Shown in pieces: positions 1 through 10,733 of a stretch of 64,000 nt of DNA; the stretch's first letter is position 1; every line of letters starts with the position of its first letter. A program made the position numbers and the translations under genes. Source of the DNA: Erwinia pyri (GTDB taxonomy: Bacteria; Pseudomonadota; Gammaproteobacteria; Enterobacterales; Enterobacteriaceae); the NCBI RefSeq assembly GCF_030758455.1, contig NZ_CP132353.1:3720001-3784000 (forward strand), written 5' to 3'. The notes beneath the pieces are model-generated. The model was given only the letters and a program-made list of their open reading frames with translations. It was not told where the DNA came from and made no database searches.

Positions 1-1
1 T

Positions 2-670
<669 letters not shown>

Positions 671-679
671 GTTTATCCC

Positions 680-706
680 TCACGCCATCCTTTCGTGATG
701 GCGTGA
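680..706 (+). terminator. Stem-loop downstream of nadC
   Basis: Perfect 10-bp inverted repeat (TCACGCCATC / GATGGCGTGA) with a 7-base loop, starting 10 bases after the nadC stop. It is followed only by CTCTTTA, so the U-tract is weak. It probably terminates nadC before ppdD. Confidence 0.6.
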
Positions 707-866
707 CTCTTTAGCGCATTCTGCGCATTCGCTTCCAGAAAACCTGCCGCCTGCTGCAATAACCGCTGATTCTTTTCGGCACGCCACGGCGTTGTCTGCT
801 TTGCCGATGGCTCAGCGTTCCCGCTGGCGCTATTTTGCCAACCTCTTTACTACACGGAGGTTCAGC

Positions 867-1316
867 ATGAAACAGCAGCAAGGATTTACCCTGATTGAAC
901 TGATGATTGTGATTGCCATCATCGCCATCCTGAGCGCCATTGGCCTGCCCGCTTACCAGAGCTACCTGCAGAAAGCCGCCCTTACCGATATGTTGCAAAC
1001 CGCCATCCCGTATAAAACGGCGGTCGATCTCTGCATCATTGAGCAGGGAGGAAGCGGCAACTGCAGCGAGGGCAGCAACGGTATCCCGGCGGGCAAAGGA
1101 TCACGCTATGTCAGCGCCCTTAGCGTCTCCGCAGGTGTGATTACCCTTACCGGCCAGGAGAGCCTGAACGGGCTCAGCGTAGCGATGAATCCCGCCTGGG
1201 ACGCAGTCCAGGGGCAAATCAGCTGGCAACGCAGCTGCACCAGCGATCAGGCCAGCCTGAAGGAAGCGTGTCAGAACGTCTTTCGCTTTGAGGATGATAC
1301 GGAGGTGGCAGAGTGA
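867..1316 (+). CDS. ppdD: Type IV major prepilin PpdD
   Basis: Type IV pilin precursor of 149 residues. The start is set by a strong CACGGAGG ribosome site six bases before the ATG; a longer upstream reading adds 25 residues that break the prepilin leader. The leader MKQQQG is short and basic, and cleavage is expected between G6 and F7. It is followed by FTLIELM with the conserved Glu at +5 and a hydrophobic helix (VIAIIAILSAIGLPAYQ). Near the C-terminus two cysteines (SCTSD...EACQN) are placed to form the usual pilin disulfide loop. First gene of ppdD-hofB-hofC. The prepilin peptidase and the secretin are not in the window, so the pilus must be completed from elsewhere. Confidence 0.93.
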   Translation: MKQQQGFTLIELMIVIAIIAILSAIGLPAYQSYLQKAALTDMLQTAIPYKTAVDLCIIEQGGSGNCSEGSNGIPAGKGSRYVSALSVSAGVITLTGQESLNGLSVAMNPAWDAVQGQISWQRSCTSDQASLKEACQNVFRFEDDTEVAE

Positions 1317-2710
1317 TCCCGCCATCCACGCAGCGGGCGGTGGAAGCCCTCTGTCTACGTCATCAGGCGGTGATCCTGGCGTTTACGCCTGACAAGCTCC
1401 ACCTGGCGATGGCAGAGACGCCGGATGATGCGCTGATTGCAGCGCTGCGCTTTGCCACGCAGAGCACGCTGGAGATTGAATGCTGGCCGCAGGCGCAGCT
1501 GGAACAGTTTCGCCAGGTTGCGGGTGCCACCAGCAGACTCGCACCGGAAACTGAATCGGGTGAAGCCGCACCGGGGAAGATTCAGGCTCTGCTTCAGCTT
1601 GCGGTTCAGCGGCGCGCTTCCGATATCCATATTGAACCGCAGCGGGATACGCTGCGGGTGCGGTTTCGTATTGATGGCGTACTGCAAAGCGTTCCCGGTA
1701 GTGAGCATCACAATGGCGCGGCACTCCTCGCCCGCCTGAAAATTCTGGCCAACCTGGATATTACCGAGCGCCGCACGCCGCAGGATGGGCAATTTACCAC
1801 TGAGGTTGAGGGAAAATCCGCCTCTTTCCGCCTCTCCACTCTGCCGACGCAGTATGGCGAGAAAGCGGTAATACGCCTGCTGCAAAGTGAGCCTCACGCC
1901 GTTGCGCTGGAAAAACTGGGCATGCCCCCCACCGCGCTGAGGCTCTATCGCCAGGCGCTGGCCCGTCCACAGGGTCTGATCCTGGTAACTGGGCCAACGG
2001 GCAGCGGCAAAACGTTCACGCTCTACAGCGGACTGAGCTCGCTCAATTCCCCGGCGCGCAATCTGTGCAGCGTTGAAGATCCGATAGAAATTCCGCTGGA
2101 GGGGATTAATCAAACCCAGATCCATCCCAAAGCTGGCCTGGATTTCAACCGGGTTCTGCGCGCCCTGCTTCGTCAGGATCCGGATGTCATTATGCTGGGC
2201 GAGATCCGGGATCGGGAAACGGCAGAGACCGCCATCAAGGCTGCGCAGACCGGGCATCTGGTTTTATCAACGCTGCACACCAACTCCACCACGGAAACGC
2301 TGACGCGCATGGGGCAAATAGGCATTCCGGGCTATTTGCTCGCTTCGGCGCTGGTATTGATTATCGCTCAGCGGCTGGTCAGGCGGCTTTGCCCGCATTG
2401 CCGTAAGCCGGGTGAGGCGGTTGCCCATTTTCCGCCAGCAATCTGGCCCGGCACGGTGCAGAACTGGCAGGCTGTGGGCTGTGAACGCTGCTATTCAGGC
2501 TATTACGGCAGGCTGGCACTGTTTGAAATGCTGCCAGTCACTGCCCGCCTGCAAAACGCCATTGCCGCTGAGAGCAGCGCTGAACATCTGGCAGCTATTG
2601 CCCATCAGCAGGGACGCAATTCGCTTTTTGTGGAAGGTCTTCACTGTGTAAACCGGGGAGACACCACGCTGGCAGAGCTTAACCGTATTGTGGGAGAAGA
2701 TAAGGAATGA
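1313..2710 (+). CDS. hofB: Type IV pilus assembly ATPase HofB (PilB/GspE family)
   Basis: Hexameric secretion ATPase that powers pilin extension at the cytoplasmic face. 465 residues, close to E. coli HofB. It begins with a GTG inside the ppdD stop region (GTGA, 4-base overlap), which suggests translational coupling. Visible motifs: GPTGSGKT Walker A at about 227-234; the Asp box from about 253 (SVEDPIEIPLEGINQTQIHPK); Walker B RQDPDVIMLGEIRD at about 287-300; the His box TGHLVLSTLHTN; and a C-terminal zinc tetracysteine, CPHC near 360 and CERC near 391. It is shorter at the N-terminus than typical PilB, as is usual for the enteric HofB branch. Confidence 0.93.
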   Translation: MIPPSTQRAVEALCLRHQAVILAFTPDKLHLAMAETPDDALIAALRFATQSTLEIECWPQAQLEQFRQVAGATSRLAPETESGEAAPGKIQALLQLAVQRRASDIHIEPQRDTLRVRFRIDGVLQSVPGSEHHNGAALLARLKILANLDITERRTPQDGQFTTEVEGKSASFRLSTLPTQYGEKAVIRLLQSEPHAVALEKLGMPPTALRLYRQALARPQGLILVTGPTGSGKTFTLYSGLSSLNSPARNLCSVEDPIEIPLEGINQTQIHPKAGLDFNRVLRALLRQDPDVIMLGEIRDRETAETAIKAAQTGHLVLSTLHTNSTTETLTRMGQIGIPGYLLASALVLIIAQRLVRRLCPHCRKPGEAVAHFPPAIWPGTVQNWQAVGCERCYSGYYGRLALFEMLPVTARLQNAIAAESSAEHLAAIAHQQGRNSLFVEGLHCVNRGDTTLAELNRIVGEDKE

Positions 2711-2725
2711 GGTCAGAGAGCCGCA

Positions 2726-3925
2726 ATGAGTGAGCGCTTTTTGTTTCGCTGGCAGGCGTTGAATAAGCAAGGAGAGCTGCACCGGGGCGCCTGTTTTTGT
2801 CAGGATCAGCAGGAGGTGATGGAAAAATTGCTGGCCAGCGCGTTGACGCCGCTGACGCTTTCATCCGGCAGGCGGGTGCGGACAACTGAGTGGCAACTGC
2901 AGCATAAAATCACGCTGTTTCGCCAGTTAGCGACGTTGCTGAAAGCTGGAATGACGCTCTCTGCCAGCCTGAACCTGATTGCAGAGGATCATGTGATTGT
3001 GTGCTGGCAGGCCTTGCTTGGTCAGCTGCATGACGATGTTGCTGAAGGCGTCCCGTTTTCTGAGGCGCTGGCCCGCTGGCCCGGGGTATTCCCCCCGCTC
3101 TACCCCGCGTTGATGTCGGTAGGGGAGATGACCGGACGCATTGATGAGTGCTGCCTGCAGCTGGCAGGCCAGCAGGAGCGGCAGCATCTGCTGCAGAAAA
3201 AGGTCACTAAGGCGCTGCGCTACCCGCTGTTTATTCTGGCCCTGGCGCTGGTGGTCACTATTGGCATGCTGGTTTTTGTCCTGCCTGAATTTATGGCGGT
3301 CTATCACACTTTTGACGCGCCGCTTCCGGCGTTCACAGTTGCCGTTGTTGCCCTCTCGCAGCTGCTGCAGCGACACGGGCTGGTGTTACTGACGGTAATT
3401 GCGGCAGCAGGGATAGCATTACGATGGCAAACCAGACGTTCACCCTACTGGCAGAGGCGTCTGCAACGTTGGCTGTTAGCGCTACCTCTGATCGGCAGAT
3501 TGTATCAGGGCGGGATGCTCAGCCGGATCTTTATGACCATGGCGTTGACGCAGCATGCCGGACTGACGCTGTTGCAAAGCCTGCAGGCTGTTGAGAAAAC
3601 GCTGGGCGATCTGCTGTGGCGGGAAGCCATTCAGCAGCTTCAGCATCATATTGCTGGCGGCCATCCGCTACATCAGGCGCTGAAGCAGCACACCCTTTTT
3701 ACGGCTCTCTGCTATCAGTTGCTTAAAGTTGGGGAAGAGTCCGGTTCACTGGAGAGCATGTTAATCCGGCTGGGAAACCTGCATGAGGAAACGACGCAGG
3801 AGTTGGCAGATAATCTGGCAGCCGCGCTGGAACCGCTGATGATGGTAGTGACCGGCTTACTGGTAGGCGCGCTGGTGATCGCCATGTATCTGCCAATTTT
3901 CAATCTGGGTGATGCGCTGGGGTGA
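2726..3925 (+). CDS. hofC: Type IV pilus inner-membrane platform protein HofC (PilC/GspF family)
   Basis: Polytopic inner-membrane assembly platform that links the HofB ATPase to the pilin. 399 residues with the usual two GspF domains: a first cytoplasmic domain (LFRQLATLLKAGMTLSASLNLI at about 72-93), a membrane segment near 170-195 (PLFILALALVVTIGMLVF), and a second domain (IFMTMALTQHAGLTLLQSL) that ends in a membrane segment (MMVVTGLLVGALVIAMYLPIF). The ATG lies 15 bases after the hofB stop. It ends the pilus trio and converges on guaC. Confidence 0.92.
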   Translation: MSERFLFRWQALNKQGELHRGACFCQDQQEVMEKLLASALTPLTLSSGRRVRTTEWQLQHKITLFRQLATLLKAGMTLSASLNLIAEDHVIVCWQALLGQLHDDVAEGVPFSEALARWPGVFPPLYPALMSVGEMTGRIDECCLQLAGQQERQHLLQKKVTKALRYPLFILALALVVTIGMLVFVLPEFMAVYHTFDAPLPAFTVAVVALSQLLQRHGLVLLTVIAAAGIALRWQTRRSPYWQRRLQRWLLALPLIGRLYQGGMLSRIFMTMALTQHAGLTLLQSLQAVEKTLGDLLWREAIQQLQHHIAGGHPLHQALKQHTLFTALCYQLLKVGEESGSLESMLIRLGNLHEETTQELADNLAAALEPLMMVVTGLLVGALVIAMYLPIFNLGDALG

Positions 3926-3997
3926 TGTTTATTCCGGGCGATGCCACAGAAAGATTTTTAACCGGGCTGAGGCATGGGTAATGATGTTGCAGCACAC

Positions 3998-4036
3998 ATG
4001 CCCGGCCCATCCTGATGATGTCGATCTGCCGGGCAT
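3998..4036. repeat. Inverted repeat between hofC and guaC
   Basis: ATGCCCGGC and GCCGGGCAT form a perfect 9-bp inverted repeat around a 21-base spacer in the 120-base gap between the convergent genes hofC and guaC. No U-tract follows either arm, so a simple intrinsic terminator is doubtful. A degenerate extragenic palindrome is an alternative. Confidence 0.45.
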
Positions 4037-4045
4037 ATAAGGAGA

Positions 4046-5086
4046 TTAGCGATTAAACACGCGGTTTTCCTGCTCCGCCACACGGATAAACGTGGTGCGT
4101 TTGGTCAGCTCTTTTAAACGCTCGGCACCTACGTAGGTGCAGGCCGAGCGTAAGCCACCAAGAATATCCCTGGCGGTGAACTCAACCGGCCCACGAACAG
4201 GAAGCTTAACCGTCTTGCCCTCAGCGGCCCGGTAATCCGCCACGCCGCCGACATGCCGCTTCATTGCAGACTCAGAGCTCATACCGTAAAACAGCATAAA
4301 CTGTTCACCCTGCTCCTCCACCACCGTGCCTTCACACTCGTCGTGTGCAGCCAGCATGCCGCCCAGCATCACAAAGTCCGCTCCGCCGCCAAAAGCCTTA
4401 GCCACATCGCCAGGTACAGAACAGCCGCCGTCGCTGACGATCTGTCCGCCTAAACCGTGAGCCGCATCTGCGCACTCAATCACTGCGGAAAGCTGAGGAT
4501 AGCCCACGCCCGTTTTCACGCGCGTGGTGCAGACCGAGCCGGGTCCGATCCCCACCTTAACGATGTCAGCGCCTGAGAGAATAAGCTCTTCGACCATTTC
4601 GCCGGTGACCACATTTCCGGCACAGATGGTTTTGCCCGGACAGGCTTCACGCGCCCGCTTGAGAAACTCAACAAAATGTTCTGAGTAGCCGTTCGCCACA
4701 TCGATACAGATAAAGTTCAGCGCAGGTGAGAGCGCCAGAATTTGCTTCATTTTGATGAAATCGGCCTCTGAGGTGCCGGTCGAAACCATCACATGCCGCA
4801 ACACATTTTCCGGCACGCGCGAGACAAATTGCTGCCATTGCTCAACGCTGTAATGCTTGTGCACGGCGGTGAGCACGTCAAAGGAGGCCAGCGCCTCTGC
4901 CATGGTGAAGGTGCCCACGGTATCCATATTGGCGGCGATAACCGGCACGCCAGACCAGGCAACACCGGAGTGTTTAAAGGTGAAATGGCGGGTGAGTTCA
5001 ACCTGAGAACGGCTTTTCAGCGTGGAACGCTTTGGCCGGATGAGGACGTCTTTAAAGCCTAACTTGATATCTTCTTCAATACGCAT
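4046..5086 (-). CDS. guaC: GMP reductase
   Basis: NADPH-dependent GMP reductase, which deaminates GMP to IMP and returns guanine nucleotides to the purine branch point. 346 residues, one shorter than the E. coli enzyme and closely similar along its length. The catalytic cysteine is C186 in the GPGSVCTTR loop. [30 protein letters not shown] and ADFVMLGG are the barrel signatures shared with IMP dehydrogenase; the CBS domains of IMPDH are absent, which separates GuaC from GuaB. Transcribed divergently from coaE, with a likely promoter at 5143-5170. Confidence 0.97.
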   Translation of the reverse strand: MRIEEDIKLGFKDVLIRPKRSTLKSRSQVELTRHFTFKHSGVAWSGVPVIAANMDTVGTFTMAEALASFDVLTAVHKHYSVEQWQQFVSRVPENVLRHVMVSTGTSEADFIKMKQILALSPALNFICIDVANGYSEHFVEFLKRAREACPGKTICAGNVVTGEMVEELILSGADIVKVGIGPGSVCTTRVKTGVGYPQLSAVIECADAAHGLGGQIVSDGGCSVPGDVAKAFGGGADFVMLGGMLAAHDECEGTVVEEQGEQFMLFYGMSSESAMKRHVGGVADYRAAEGKTVKLPVRGPVEFTARDILGGLRSACTYVGAERLKELTKRTTFIRVAEQENRVFNR

Positions 5087-5142
5087 GGTAGATTTCCTGG
5101 TTGATGGCGCAATAGTCAGCAGTAGCCAGCTCCAGTGACGCT

Positions 5143-5170
5143 ATCATACGCACTAAATTCGCGCCGACAA
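5143..5170 (-). promoter_or_regulatory. Candidate sigma-70 promoter for guaC
   Basis: On the minus strand TTGTCG and TATGAT are separated by 16 bases. The -10 ends 56 bases upstream of the guaC ATG. Assigned by pattern only. Confidence 0.42.
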
Positions 5171-5316
5171 GGGTGCGAATTCAGGTTTTTTTACGCTAAA
5201 CTCTGCTGACTGTAACTGCTATTCGCTCTTGTGAACTGTGCCTCATTTTTACATCCGTTGCTGCTAATCGTTTGCTACCAACCGCACTGACATCAGAGCC
5301 GCGAGAAAAGAGGCTT

Positions 5317-5925
5317 ATGCGCTATACTGTTGCGCTGACCGGTGGGATCGGCAGCGGAAAAACCACCATCGCTAACGCGTTTGCGGATCGGGGCATAGAC
5401 CTGGTCGATGCCGACGTTATAGCCCGCCAGGTCGTTGAACCAGGCCAGCCTGCCTTAGCGGCTATTGAATCCAGGTTTGGCAGGGAGGTCATGGTTGATG
5501 GCCGCCTCGATCGTAAAGCGCTGCGTCAGCGTATTTTCACCTCGGTGGAAGACAAGACCTGGCTCAATGCGCTGCTGCATCCGCTTATTCAGGCAGAAAC
5601 ACGCCGCCAGCTTGCGCAAACCCACTCCGTCTGGTGCTTATGGGTTGTGCCGCTGTTGGTGGAAAATAATCTTCAGCATCTGGCGAACCGGGTGCTGGTC
5701 GTCGATGTGGATCGCGAAACACAGATAAGACGCACCGCTGCCAGGGATGGTATCAGCCGCGAACAGGCAGAACATATTCTGGCCGCTCAGGCAACGCGCG
5801 AACAGCGCCTTGCCGTGGCGGACGACATTATTGATAACGGCGGGTCACCCGATTCGGTGGCCGCGCGCGTTGCCCAGCTTGACCAGTATTATCGCCAGCT
5901 GGCAGGGGCAACTGACCAGGATTAA
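5317..5925 (+). CDS. coaE: Dephospho-CoA kinase
   Basis: Catalyses the last step of coenzyme A synthesis, ATP-dependent phosphorylation of the ribose 3'-OH of dephospho-CoA. 202 residues against about 206 in E. coli. The ATG at 5317 is chosen because it follows AGAGG and gives the family N-terminus [17 protein letters not shown]. An upstream TTG at 5272 would add 15 unrelated residues. Walker A is GGIGSGKT at about 9-16; [13 protein letters not shown] and the lid region [17 protein letters not shown] are conserved. First gene of coaE-zapD-yacG, with only 4 bases before zapD. Confidence 0.95.
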   Translation: MRYTVALTGGIGSGKTTIANAFADRGIDLVDADVIARQVVEPGQPALAAIESRFGREVMVDGRLDRKALRQRIFTSVEDKTWLNALLHPLIQAETRRQLAQTHSVWCLWVVPLLVENNLQHLANRVLVVDVDRETQIRRTAARDGISREQAEHILAAQATREQRLAVADDIIDNGGSPDSVAARVAQLDQYYRQLAGATDQD

Positions 5926-5929
5926 CAGC

Positions 5930-6673
5930 ATGAGCACAACCGTACTATTTGAATATCCGCTGAATGAAAAGATGCGGACCTGGCTACGAATTGAATTTTT
6001 AACCAATCAGTTAGAGAGCAGCAGAACTATCACCGACCATCTGGGCGCGTTAACGTTCTTCCGCAACGCAGCGGAACTGCTGGATGTCTTTGAACGGGGT
6101 GAGCTGCGCACTGAAATTGTAAAAGAGCTGGAAAAACAGCAGCAAAAACTGCGCGCCTGGGCGGAAATTCCGGGGGTGGATATGGAGTTGATCGCGGCGC
6201 TGCGTGACAAACTCAAAGCCTGCTCCACCACCCTGATGGCTGCGCCAAGAATGGGCCAGCTGATGCGTGACGAGCGCCTGATTGGGCTGGTGCGTCAGCG
6301 CCTGAGCATTCCCGGCGGCTGTTGCAGTTTCGACCTGCCTACGCTGCATATCTGGCTGCACATTGAGCAGTCACTGCGTGATGCGCAGGTTGCCGTCTGG
6401 ATGGAGTCGCTGATGCCGATCAGGGAAGCGCTCACCCTGCTGCTTGATTTGATCCGTCAGTCCGGGGAGTTCCGTATGCAAACCAGCCTGAACGGTTTCT
6501 TCCAGGATAACGCTGAAGGAGCGGAACTGCTGCGTCTTCAGCTGTCGCTGGAGGACTCGCTCTATCCGCAGGTTTCTGGTCACAAGAGCCGCTATGCAAT
6601 TCGCTTTCTGCCGTTAGACAGCGAGCGCGGCGAAGTACCGGCACGCCTGGATTTTGAACTTGCCTGTTGTTAA
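5930..6673 (+). CDS. zapD: Cell division protein ZapD
   Basis: FtsZ-associated protein that bundles FtsZ filaments at the Z ring. 247 residues, the same length as E. coli ZapD. The start [24 protein letters not shown] fits the family; a longer open frame from 5747 overlaps coaE and is not real. The protein is soluble and mainly helical, with the C-terminal beta-rich segment ending [11 protein letters not shown]...DFELACC. Sits between coaE and yacG as in other enterics. Confidence 0.95.
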   Translation: MSTTVLFEYPLNEKMRTWLRIEFLTNQLESSRTITDHLGALTFFRNAAELLDVFERGELRTEIVKELEKQQQKLRAWAEIPGVDMELIAALRDKLKACSTTLMAAPRMGQLMRDERLIGLVRQRLSIPGGCCSFDLPTLHIWLHIEQSLRDAQVAVWMESLMPIREALTLLLDLIRQSGEFRMQTSLNGFFQDNAEGAELLRLQLSLEDSLYPQVSGHKSRYAIRFLPLDSERGEVPARLDFELACC

Positions 6674-6685
6674 GGGTCTTGCGCT

Positions 6686-6895
6686 ATGAATAAAGATGAT
6701 GTGATGGTTGTTAACTGCCCCACCTGCTCGAAAAAGGTAATTTGGGATGAGCTGAGCCCATGGCGCCCGTTTTGCAGCAAGCGCTGCCAGCTGATCGATT
6801 TAGGTGAGTGGGCGGCAGAAGAGAAACGTATCGCCAGCAGCGGCGATCTTTCAGAGAGCGATGAGTGGAGCGAGCAGGAACCGCATCGCGATTAA
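6686..6895 (+). CDS. yacG: DNA gyrase inhibitor YacG, zinc-binding
   Basis: Small protein of 69 residues. The treble-clef zinc site is visible as CPTC (about 11-14) and FCSKRC (about 30-35). It is followed by the acidic tail typical of YacG ([11 protein letters not shown]...). In E. coli it binds GyrB and inhibits DNA supercoiling. It follows zapD by 12 bases and converges on mutT, with a perfect hairpin in between. Confidence 0.92.
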   Translation: MNKDDVMVVNCPTCSKKVIWDELSPWRPFCSKRCQLIDLGEWAAEEKRIASSGDLSESDEWSEQEPHRD

Positions 6896-6899
6896 TGCG

Positions 6900-6921
6900 C
6901 TCCCGCCCAAGCGGGCGGGAG
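6900..6921. terminator. Hairpin between convergent yacG and mutT
   Basis: CTCCCGCCC and GGGCGGGAG form a perfect 9-bp GC-rich stem with a 4-base loop, 4 bases past the yacG stop. It lacks a long U-tract on either strand, so termination would have to depend mainly on the strong stem. Confidence 0.55.
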
Positions 6922-6926
6922 AAGGG

Positions 6927-7322
6927 TTACTGCACTTCTGCTAACAGCTTCAGAACGATGCTGGCGTTGGCAGGAGGGAACTCCTCCGCCACTAATTCCC
7001 GCTGCGCCACCCAGCGCTGGGGCTGTCCTTCACGGCCCCAGGGCTCGCCCTGCCAGCGATCGACAATAAAGAAGTGCAGCGTAACGCGGAAGTTGCTGTC
7101 TGCATGCTCCCCCTGGCCATAAGCCGTCGCCTGTTCAACCTCAATGCCCGTCTCTTCCTGTAATTCGCGTTTCAACGCCTCTTCCGGCGTTTCGCCCGGC
7201 TCTATTTTTCCGCCCGGGAACTCCCACATATTCGCCATATGAGAACTGGCCGAACGCCGTGCGAGAAAAATATTGTGTTGCCGATCGCGGATAATGCCTA
7301 CCGCCACTTGCAGATGCTTCAT
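6927..7322 (-). CDS. mutT: 8-oxo-dGTP diphosphatase MutT
   Basis: Nudix hydrolase that removes 8-oxo-dGTP from the nucleotide pool and prevents A:T to C:G transversions. 131 residues against 129 in E. coli. The Nudix box is intact: GX5EX7REXXEEXG is read as GKIEPGETPEEAL...RELQEETGI at about residues 38-60. The N-terminus MKHLQVAVGIIRD matches the family. Lies downstream of secA on the same strand, separated by a strong terminator. Confidence 0.96.
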   Translation of the reverse strand: MKHLQVAVGIIRDRQHNIFLARRSASSHMANMWEFPGGKIEPGETPEEALKRELQEETGIEVEQATAYGQGEHADSNFRVTLHFFIVDRWQGEPWGREGQPQRWVAQRELVAEEFPPANASIVLKLLAEVQ

Positions 7323-7385
7323 TGCCTTTCACTCTGAGAAACTTAACACTGCGCCACTATTCCAGCGTTGTGCCGGAATGGCAAT

Positions 7386-7414
7386 AAAAAAGGGCTGGAG
7401 AAGCTCCAGCCCTT
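7386..7414 (-). terminator. Intrinsic terminator of secM-secA
   Basis: On the minus strand AAGGGCTGGAG and CTCCAGCCCTT pair in an 11-bp stem with a 3-base loop, continuing into TTTTTT. It begins 16 bases after the secA stop codon, between secA and mutT. Confidence 0.88.
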
Positions 7415-7430
7415 GTTGACTCACCTGCCG

Positions 7431-10136
7431 TTAAGCAAGACGGCCATGGCACTGCTTGAATTTCTTACCTGATCCACAAGGGCAGGGATCGTTACGGCCC
7501 ACTTTACGTTCGCCCGTGGCTTCAGCGAGATCTATAGCGGCTTCGGTGTCCGTATCCACATGGCTCAGCTGCTGCTGCTGTGCAAGGCGCTCAGCCTCTT
7601 CACGGCGCTGCTCTTCCATCGCTTCCACTTCTTCCGGCATACGCACCTGAACTTTGCACAGGGTGCTGATCACTTCGTACTTCAGGGATTCCAGCATGGC
7701 CGCGAACATGGCGAACGATTCACGCTTATATTCCTGCTTGGGATCTTTCTGCGCGTAACCACGCAGGTGAATACCCTGACGCAGATAATCCATCGCTGCC
7801 AGGTGCTCTTTCCACAATGAGTCCAGCGTTTGCAGCATTACCCCTTTTTCGAAGTTGCGCATCATCTCAACGCCGACCACTTCCTCTTTGCGATGATACT
7901 GCTCTTTCGCCTGCTCCATAATGCGTTCACGCAGCGTCTCTTCATGCAGCTCTGGCTCTTTGTCCAGCCACTCTTTCACCGGCATATCGAGGTCGAAATC
8001 GTTTTTCAGCCGCTCTTCCAGACCAGCCACATCCCACATCTCTTCCAGTGACTGCGGTGGAATATAGGTATCGATAGTGGTTTTAAAGACGTCATCACGG
8101 ATGCTGCTGATAGTTTCAGAGACGTCAGAGACATCCAGCAGTTCGTTACGCTGGCTGTAGATAGCACGGCGCTGGTCGTTAGCAACGTCATCGTACTCCA
8201 GCAGCTGCTTACGGATATCGAAGTTACGGCTCTCGACTTTACGCTGTGCGTTGGCAATCGCTTTGGTCACCCACGGGTGCTCAATCGCTTCTCCTGGCTT
8301 CATGCCCAGTTTACGCATCATGTTGGAGACGCGATCCGAGGCAAAGATACGCATCAGCGCATCTTCCATCGACAGGTAGAAGCGGGAGGAGCCGTTATCG
8401 CCCTGACGACCTGAACGGCCACGCAACTGGTTATCGATACGGCGCGATTCATGGCGCTCGGTGCCGATAATGTGCAGACCACCGGAGGCCAGCACGGCAT
8501 CGTGACGAATTTTCCAGGCGCTCTTGATAGCTTCAATCTGTTCAGCGGTTGGCGCTTCCAGCTCGGCAATCTCTGCCTGCCAGCTGCCGCCCAGCACGAT
8601 ATCCGTACCACGACCCGCCATGTTGGTGGCAATGGTGACTGCGCCCGGCTGTCCCGCCTGTGCCACAATGTCCGCCTCGCGGGCGTGGAATTTGGCGTTC
8701 AGCACTTCATGCCGGATACCTGCACGCGTCAGCTCCTCAGAGACCACTTCTGATTTCTCAATCGAGATAGTCCCCACCAGCACCGGCTGGCCGTTGGCGG
8801 TACGCTCACGGATATCTTCGATGATCGCGTCGATCTTCTCTTTCTCGGTCATGTAGACCAGATCCGCCAGATCTTTACGTACCATCGGACGGTTGGTAGG
8901 CACCACGATGGTTTCCAGCTTGTAGATAGAGCTGAACTCAAAGGCTTCGGTATCTGCCGTACCGGTCATACCGGCCAGTTTGTCGTAGAGACGGAAGTAG
9001 TTCTGGAAGGTAATGGACGCCAGCGTCTGGTTCTCATTCTGGATTTCCACACCCTCTTTGGCTTCAATCGCCTGGTGCAGACCATCGGACCAGCGACGAC
9101 CCGACATGGTACGCCCGGTGTGCTCATCCACAATAACCACTTCGCCATCTTTGACGATGTAGTCTACGTCGCGGGTAAACAGGACGTGAGCGCGCAGCGC
9201 AGCGGTAACATGGTGCATCATCATGATGTTACCCGGCGAGTAGAGAGACTCGCCCTCTTCCATAATGCCTTCGCTGACCATCAGCTCTTCAATGGCGACC
9301 AGACCACGCTCGGTCAGGTGAACCTGGCGGGCTTTCTCATCCACGGAGAAGTGGCCTTCGCCCTGGAAGGTATCTGAATCTTCCTTTTCCTGACGGATCA
9401 GGCTTGGGATGATTTTGTTCACCCGAATATAGAGTTCGGAGCTGTCTTCAGCCGGACCGGAAATGATCAGCGGCGTACGGGCCTCATCGATCAGGATGGA
9501 GTCAACCTCATCCACCAGCGCATAGTTCAGCTTACGCTGTACGCGGTCTTCCGGGCTGAACGCCATGTTATCGCGCAGATAGTCAAAACCATATTCGTTG
9601 TTGGTACCGTAGGTAATATCGGCAGCGTAAGCTTCGCGCTTGGCCGGAGCCGGCATGCCAGGCAGGTTGATGCCGATGCTCAGGCCCAGGAATTCGAATA
9701 ACGCCCGGTTGTTTTCTGCATCACGCTGCGCCAGATAGTCATTCACCGTTACCACGTGAACGCCTTTGCCGCTCAGAGCATTCAGGTAGGCTGGCAGCGT
9801 TGCCGTCAGGGTTTTACCCTCACCGGTACGCATCTCTGCGATGCAGCGATCATTCAGCACCATACCGCCCAGCAGCTGCACGTCAAAGTGACGCATGCCA
9901 AATACGCGCTTACTGGCTTCACGCACGGTTGCAAAGGCTTCAGGGATCAGGTTTTCCAGCTCTTCGCCTTTCTCAAGACGCGCGCGGAACTCTACGGTTT
10001 TCGCTTTCAGCTCATCATCAGAGAGCCTCTCAAAATCGGGTTCCATCTTGTTGATCTGATCAACAACTTTGCGCATGCGGCGCAGGGTACGGTCGTTACT
10101 GCTACCAAAAACTTTGGTTAATAATTTGATTAACAT
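7431..10136 (-). CDS. secA: Protein translocase ATPase SecA
   Basis: Motor of the Sec pathway; it couples ATP hydrolysis to moving preproteins through SecYEG. 901 residues, the E. coli length. Walker A is MRTGEGKT at 102-109. The DEAD-type Walker B region reads [24 protein letters not shown], and [12 protein letters not shown] and [23 protein letters not shown] mark the second helicase domain. The C-terminal zinc motif [13 protein letters not shown] has ligands at C885, C887, C896 and H897. It lies 76 bases downstream of secM, whose stalling controls secA translation in E. coli. Confidence 0.98.
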   Translation of the reverse strand: MLIKLLTKVFGSSNDRTLRRMRKVVDQINKMEPDFERLSDDELKAKTVEFRARLEKGEELENLIPEAFATVREASKRVFGMRHFDVQLLGGMVLNDRCIAEMRTGEGKTLTATLPAYLNALSGKGVHVVTVNDYLAQRDAENNRALFEFLGLSIGINLPGMPAPAKREAYAADITYGTNNEYGFDYLRDNMAFSPEDRVQRKLNYALVDEVDSILIDEARTPLIISGPAEDSSELYIRVNKIIPSLIRQEKEDSDTFQGEGHFSVDEKARQVHLTERGLVAIEELMVSEGIMEEGESLYSPGNIMMMHHVTAALRAHVLFTRDVDYIVKDGEVVIVDEHTGRTMSGRRWSDGLHQAIEAKEGVEIQNENQTLASITFQNYFRLYDKLAGMTGTADTEAFEFSSIYKLETIVVPTNRPMVRKDLADLVYMTEKEKIDAIIEDIRERTANGQPVLVGTISIEKSEVVSEELTRAGIRHEVLNAKFHAREADIVAQAGQPGAVTIATNMAGRGTDIVLGGSWQAEIAELEAPTAEQIEAIKSAWKIRHDAVLASGGLHIIGTERHESRRIDNQLRGRSGRQGDNGSSRFYLSMEDALMRIFASDRVSNMMRKLGMKPGEAIEHPWVTKAIANAQRKVESRNFDIRKQLLEYDDVANDQRRAIYSQRNELLDVSDVSETISSIRDDVFKTTIDTYIPPQSLEEMWDVAGLEERLKNDFDLDMPVKEWLDKEPELHEETLRERIMEQAKEQYHRKEEVVGVEMMRNFEKGVMLQTLDSLWKEHLAAMDYLRQGIHLRGYAQKDPKQEYKRESFAMFAAMLESLKYEVISTLCKVQVRMPEEVEAMEEQRREEAERLAQQQQLSHVDTDTEAAIDLAEATGERKVGRNDPCPCGSGKKFKQCHGRLA

Positions 10137-10212
10137 AGTAAATACATTCTCTCGGCCACCACCTGATGGGGTGAAGCACTCTGTTTTTTGAAGGGGTTAA
10201 CTGAACGTAACG

Positions 10213-10713
10213 TTATGCGAGAGAGCGGGGTCCGGCACGAATGCCCTGAACCTGAGCCAGCCAGAGGCCTGTCTGATAGTGCGTATTAGCTGCAACCTGA
10301 CGACCGGTCGTCTGACGAATGATCGTCGGCGGCCTGGCTTCGTGGGTCAACAGCGCATTCAGCGTGTCCAGCAGCGCCAGTTTTTGCACTTCAAGCGGGA
10401 TAACCCGTTCGGCGGTGGGCTGCCTTGCTGGCGTCAGCGTAAAGGAGAGATGGCGGATAACGGTGCGGATGGCATGCTGATGCCAGTAATCCACATTGAA
10501 ATTAGGACGGCGGACGCTCTCCTGCAGCAGCGCCAGGCTGTCGAAGCGCGCAGCGCTGCTGATATTCAGACTTCGGGAGGCGGTTTCTGGTAAAGTTGTT
10601 CTCTCGCTGGCAGCGTGAGGCAGGCCAAGACCGGCCGCGACCATCCCCAACAGGAGATGCGGCCAGAAATAACGTCTGCCAAATTGTCGCCAACGATTTA
10701 GAATACCGATCAC
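10213..10713 (-). CDS. secM: Secretion monitor SecM
   Basis: Regulatory secreted protein whose translation arrest exposes the secA ribosome site when export is poor. 166 residues, starting with GTG as [23 protein letters not shown], a long basic signal sequence like that of E. coli SecM (170 residues). The conserved middle [18 protein letters not shown] is present. The C-terminal arrest motif reads [17 protein letters not shown] at residues 146-162. Compared with the E. coli motif FSTPVWISQAQGIRAGP, the first Phe is Tyr and the Ile after Trp is Leu; W151, R159 and P162 and the GIRAGP core are kept. The start codon lies 20 bases from the divergent DUF721 gene, so its promoter must lie inside that gene. 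Confidence 0.95.
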   Translation of the reverse strand: MIGILNRWRQFGRRYFWPHLLLGMVAAGLGLPHAASERTTLPETASRSLNISSAARFDSLALLQESVRRPNFNVDYWHQHAIRTVIRHLSFTLTPARQPTAERVIPLEVQKLALLDTLNALLTHEARPPTIIRQTTGRQVAANTHYQTGLWLAQVQGIRAGPRSLA

Positions 10714-10733
10714 TGTTTCCGCCGGAGCCTGCT

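Noticed and set aside
711..866. Sigma-54 type -24/-12 element upstream of ppdD
   Set aside because: TGGCGCTATTTTGCC has one base too few between GG and GC to fit the consensus.
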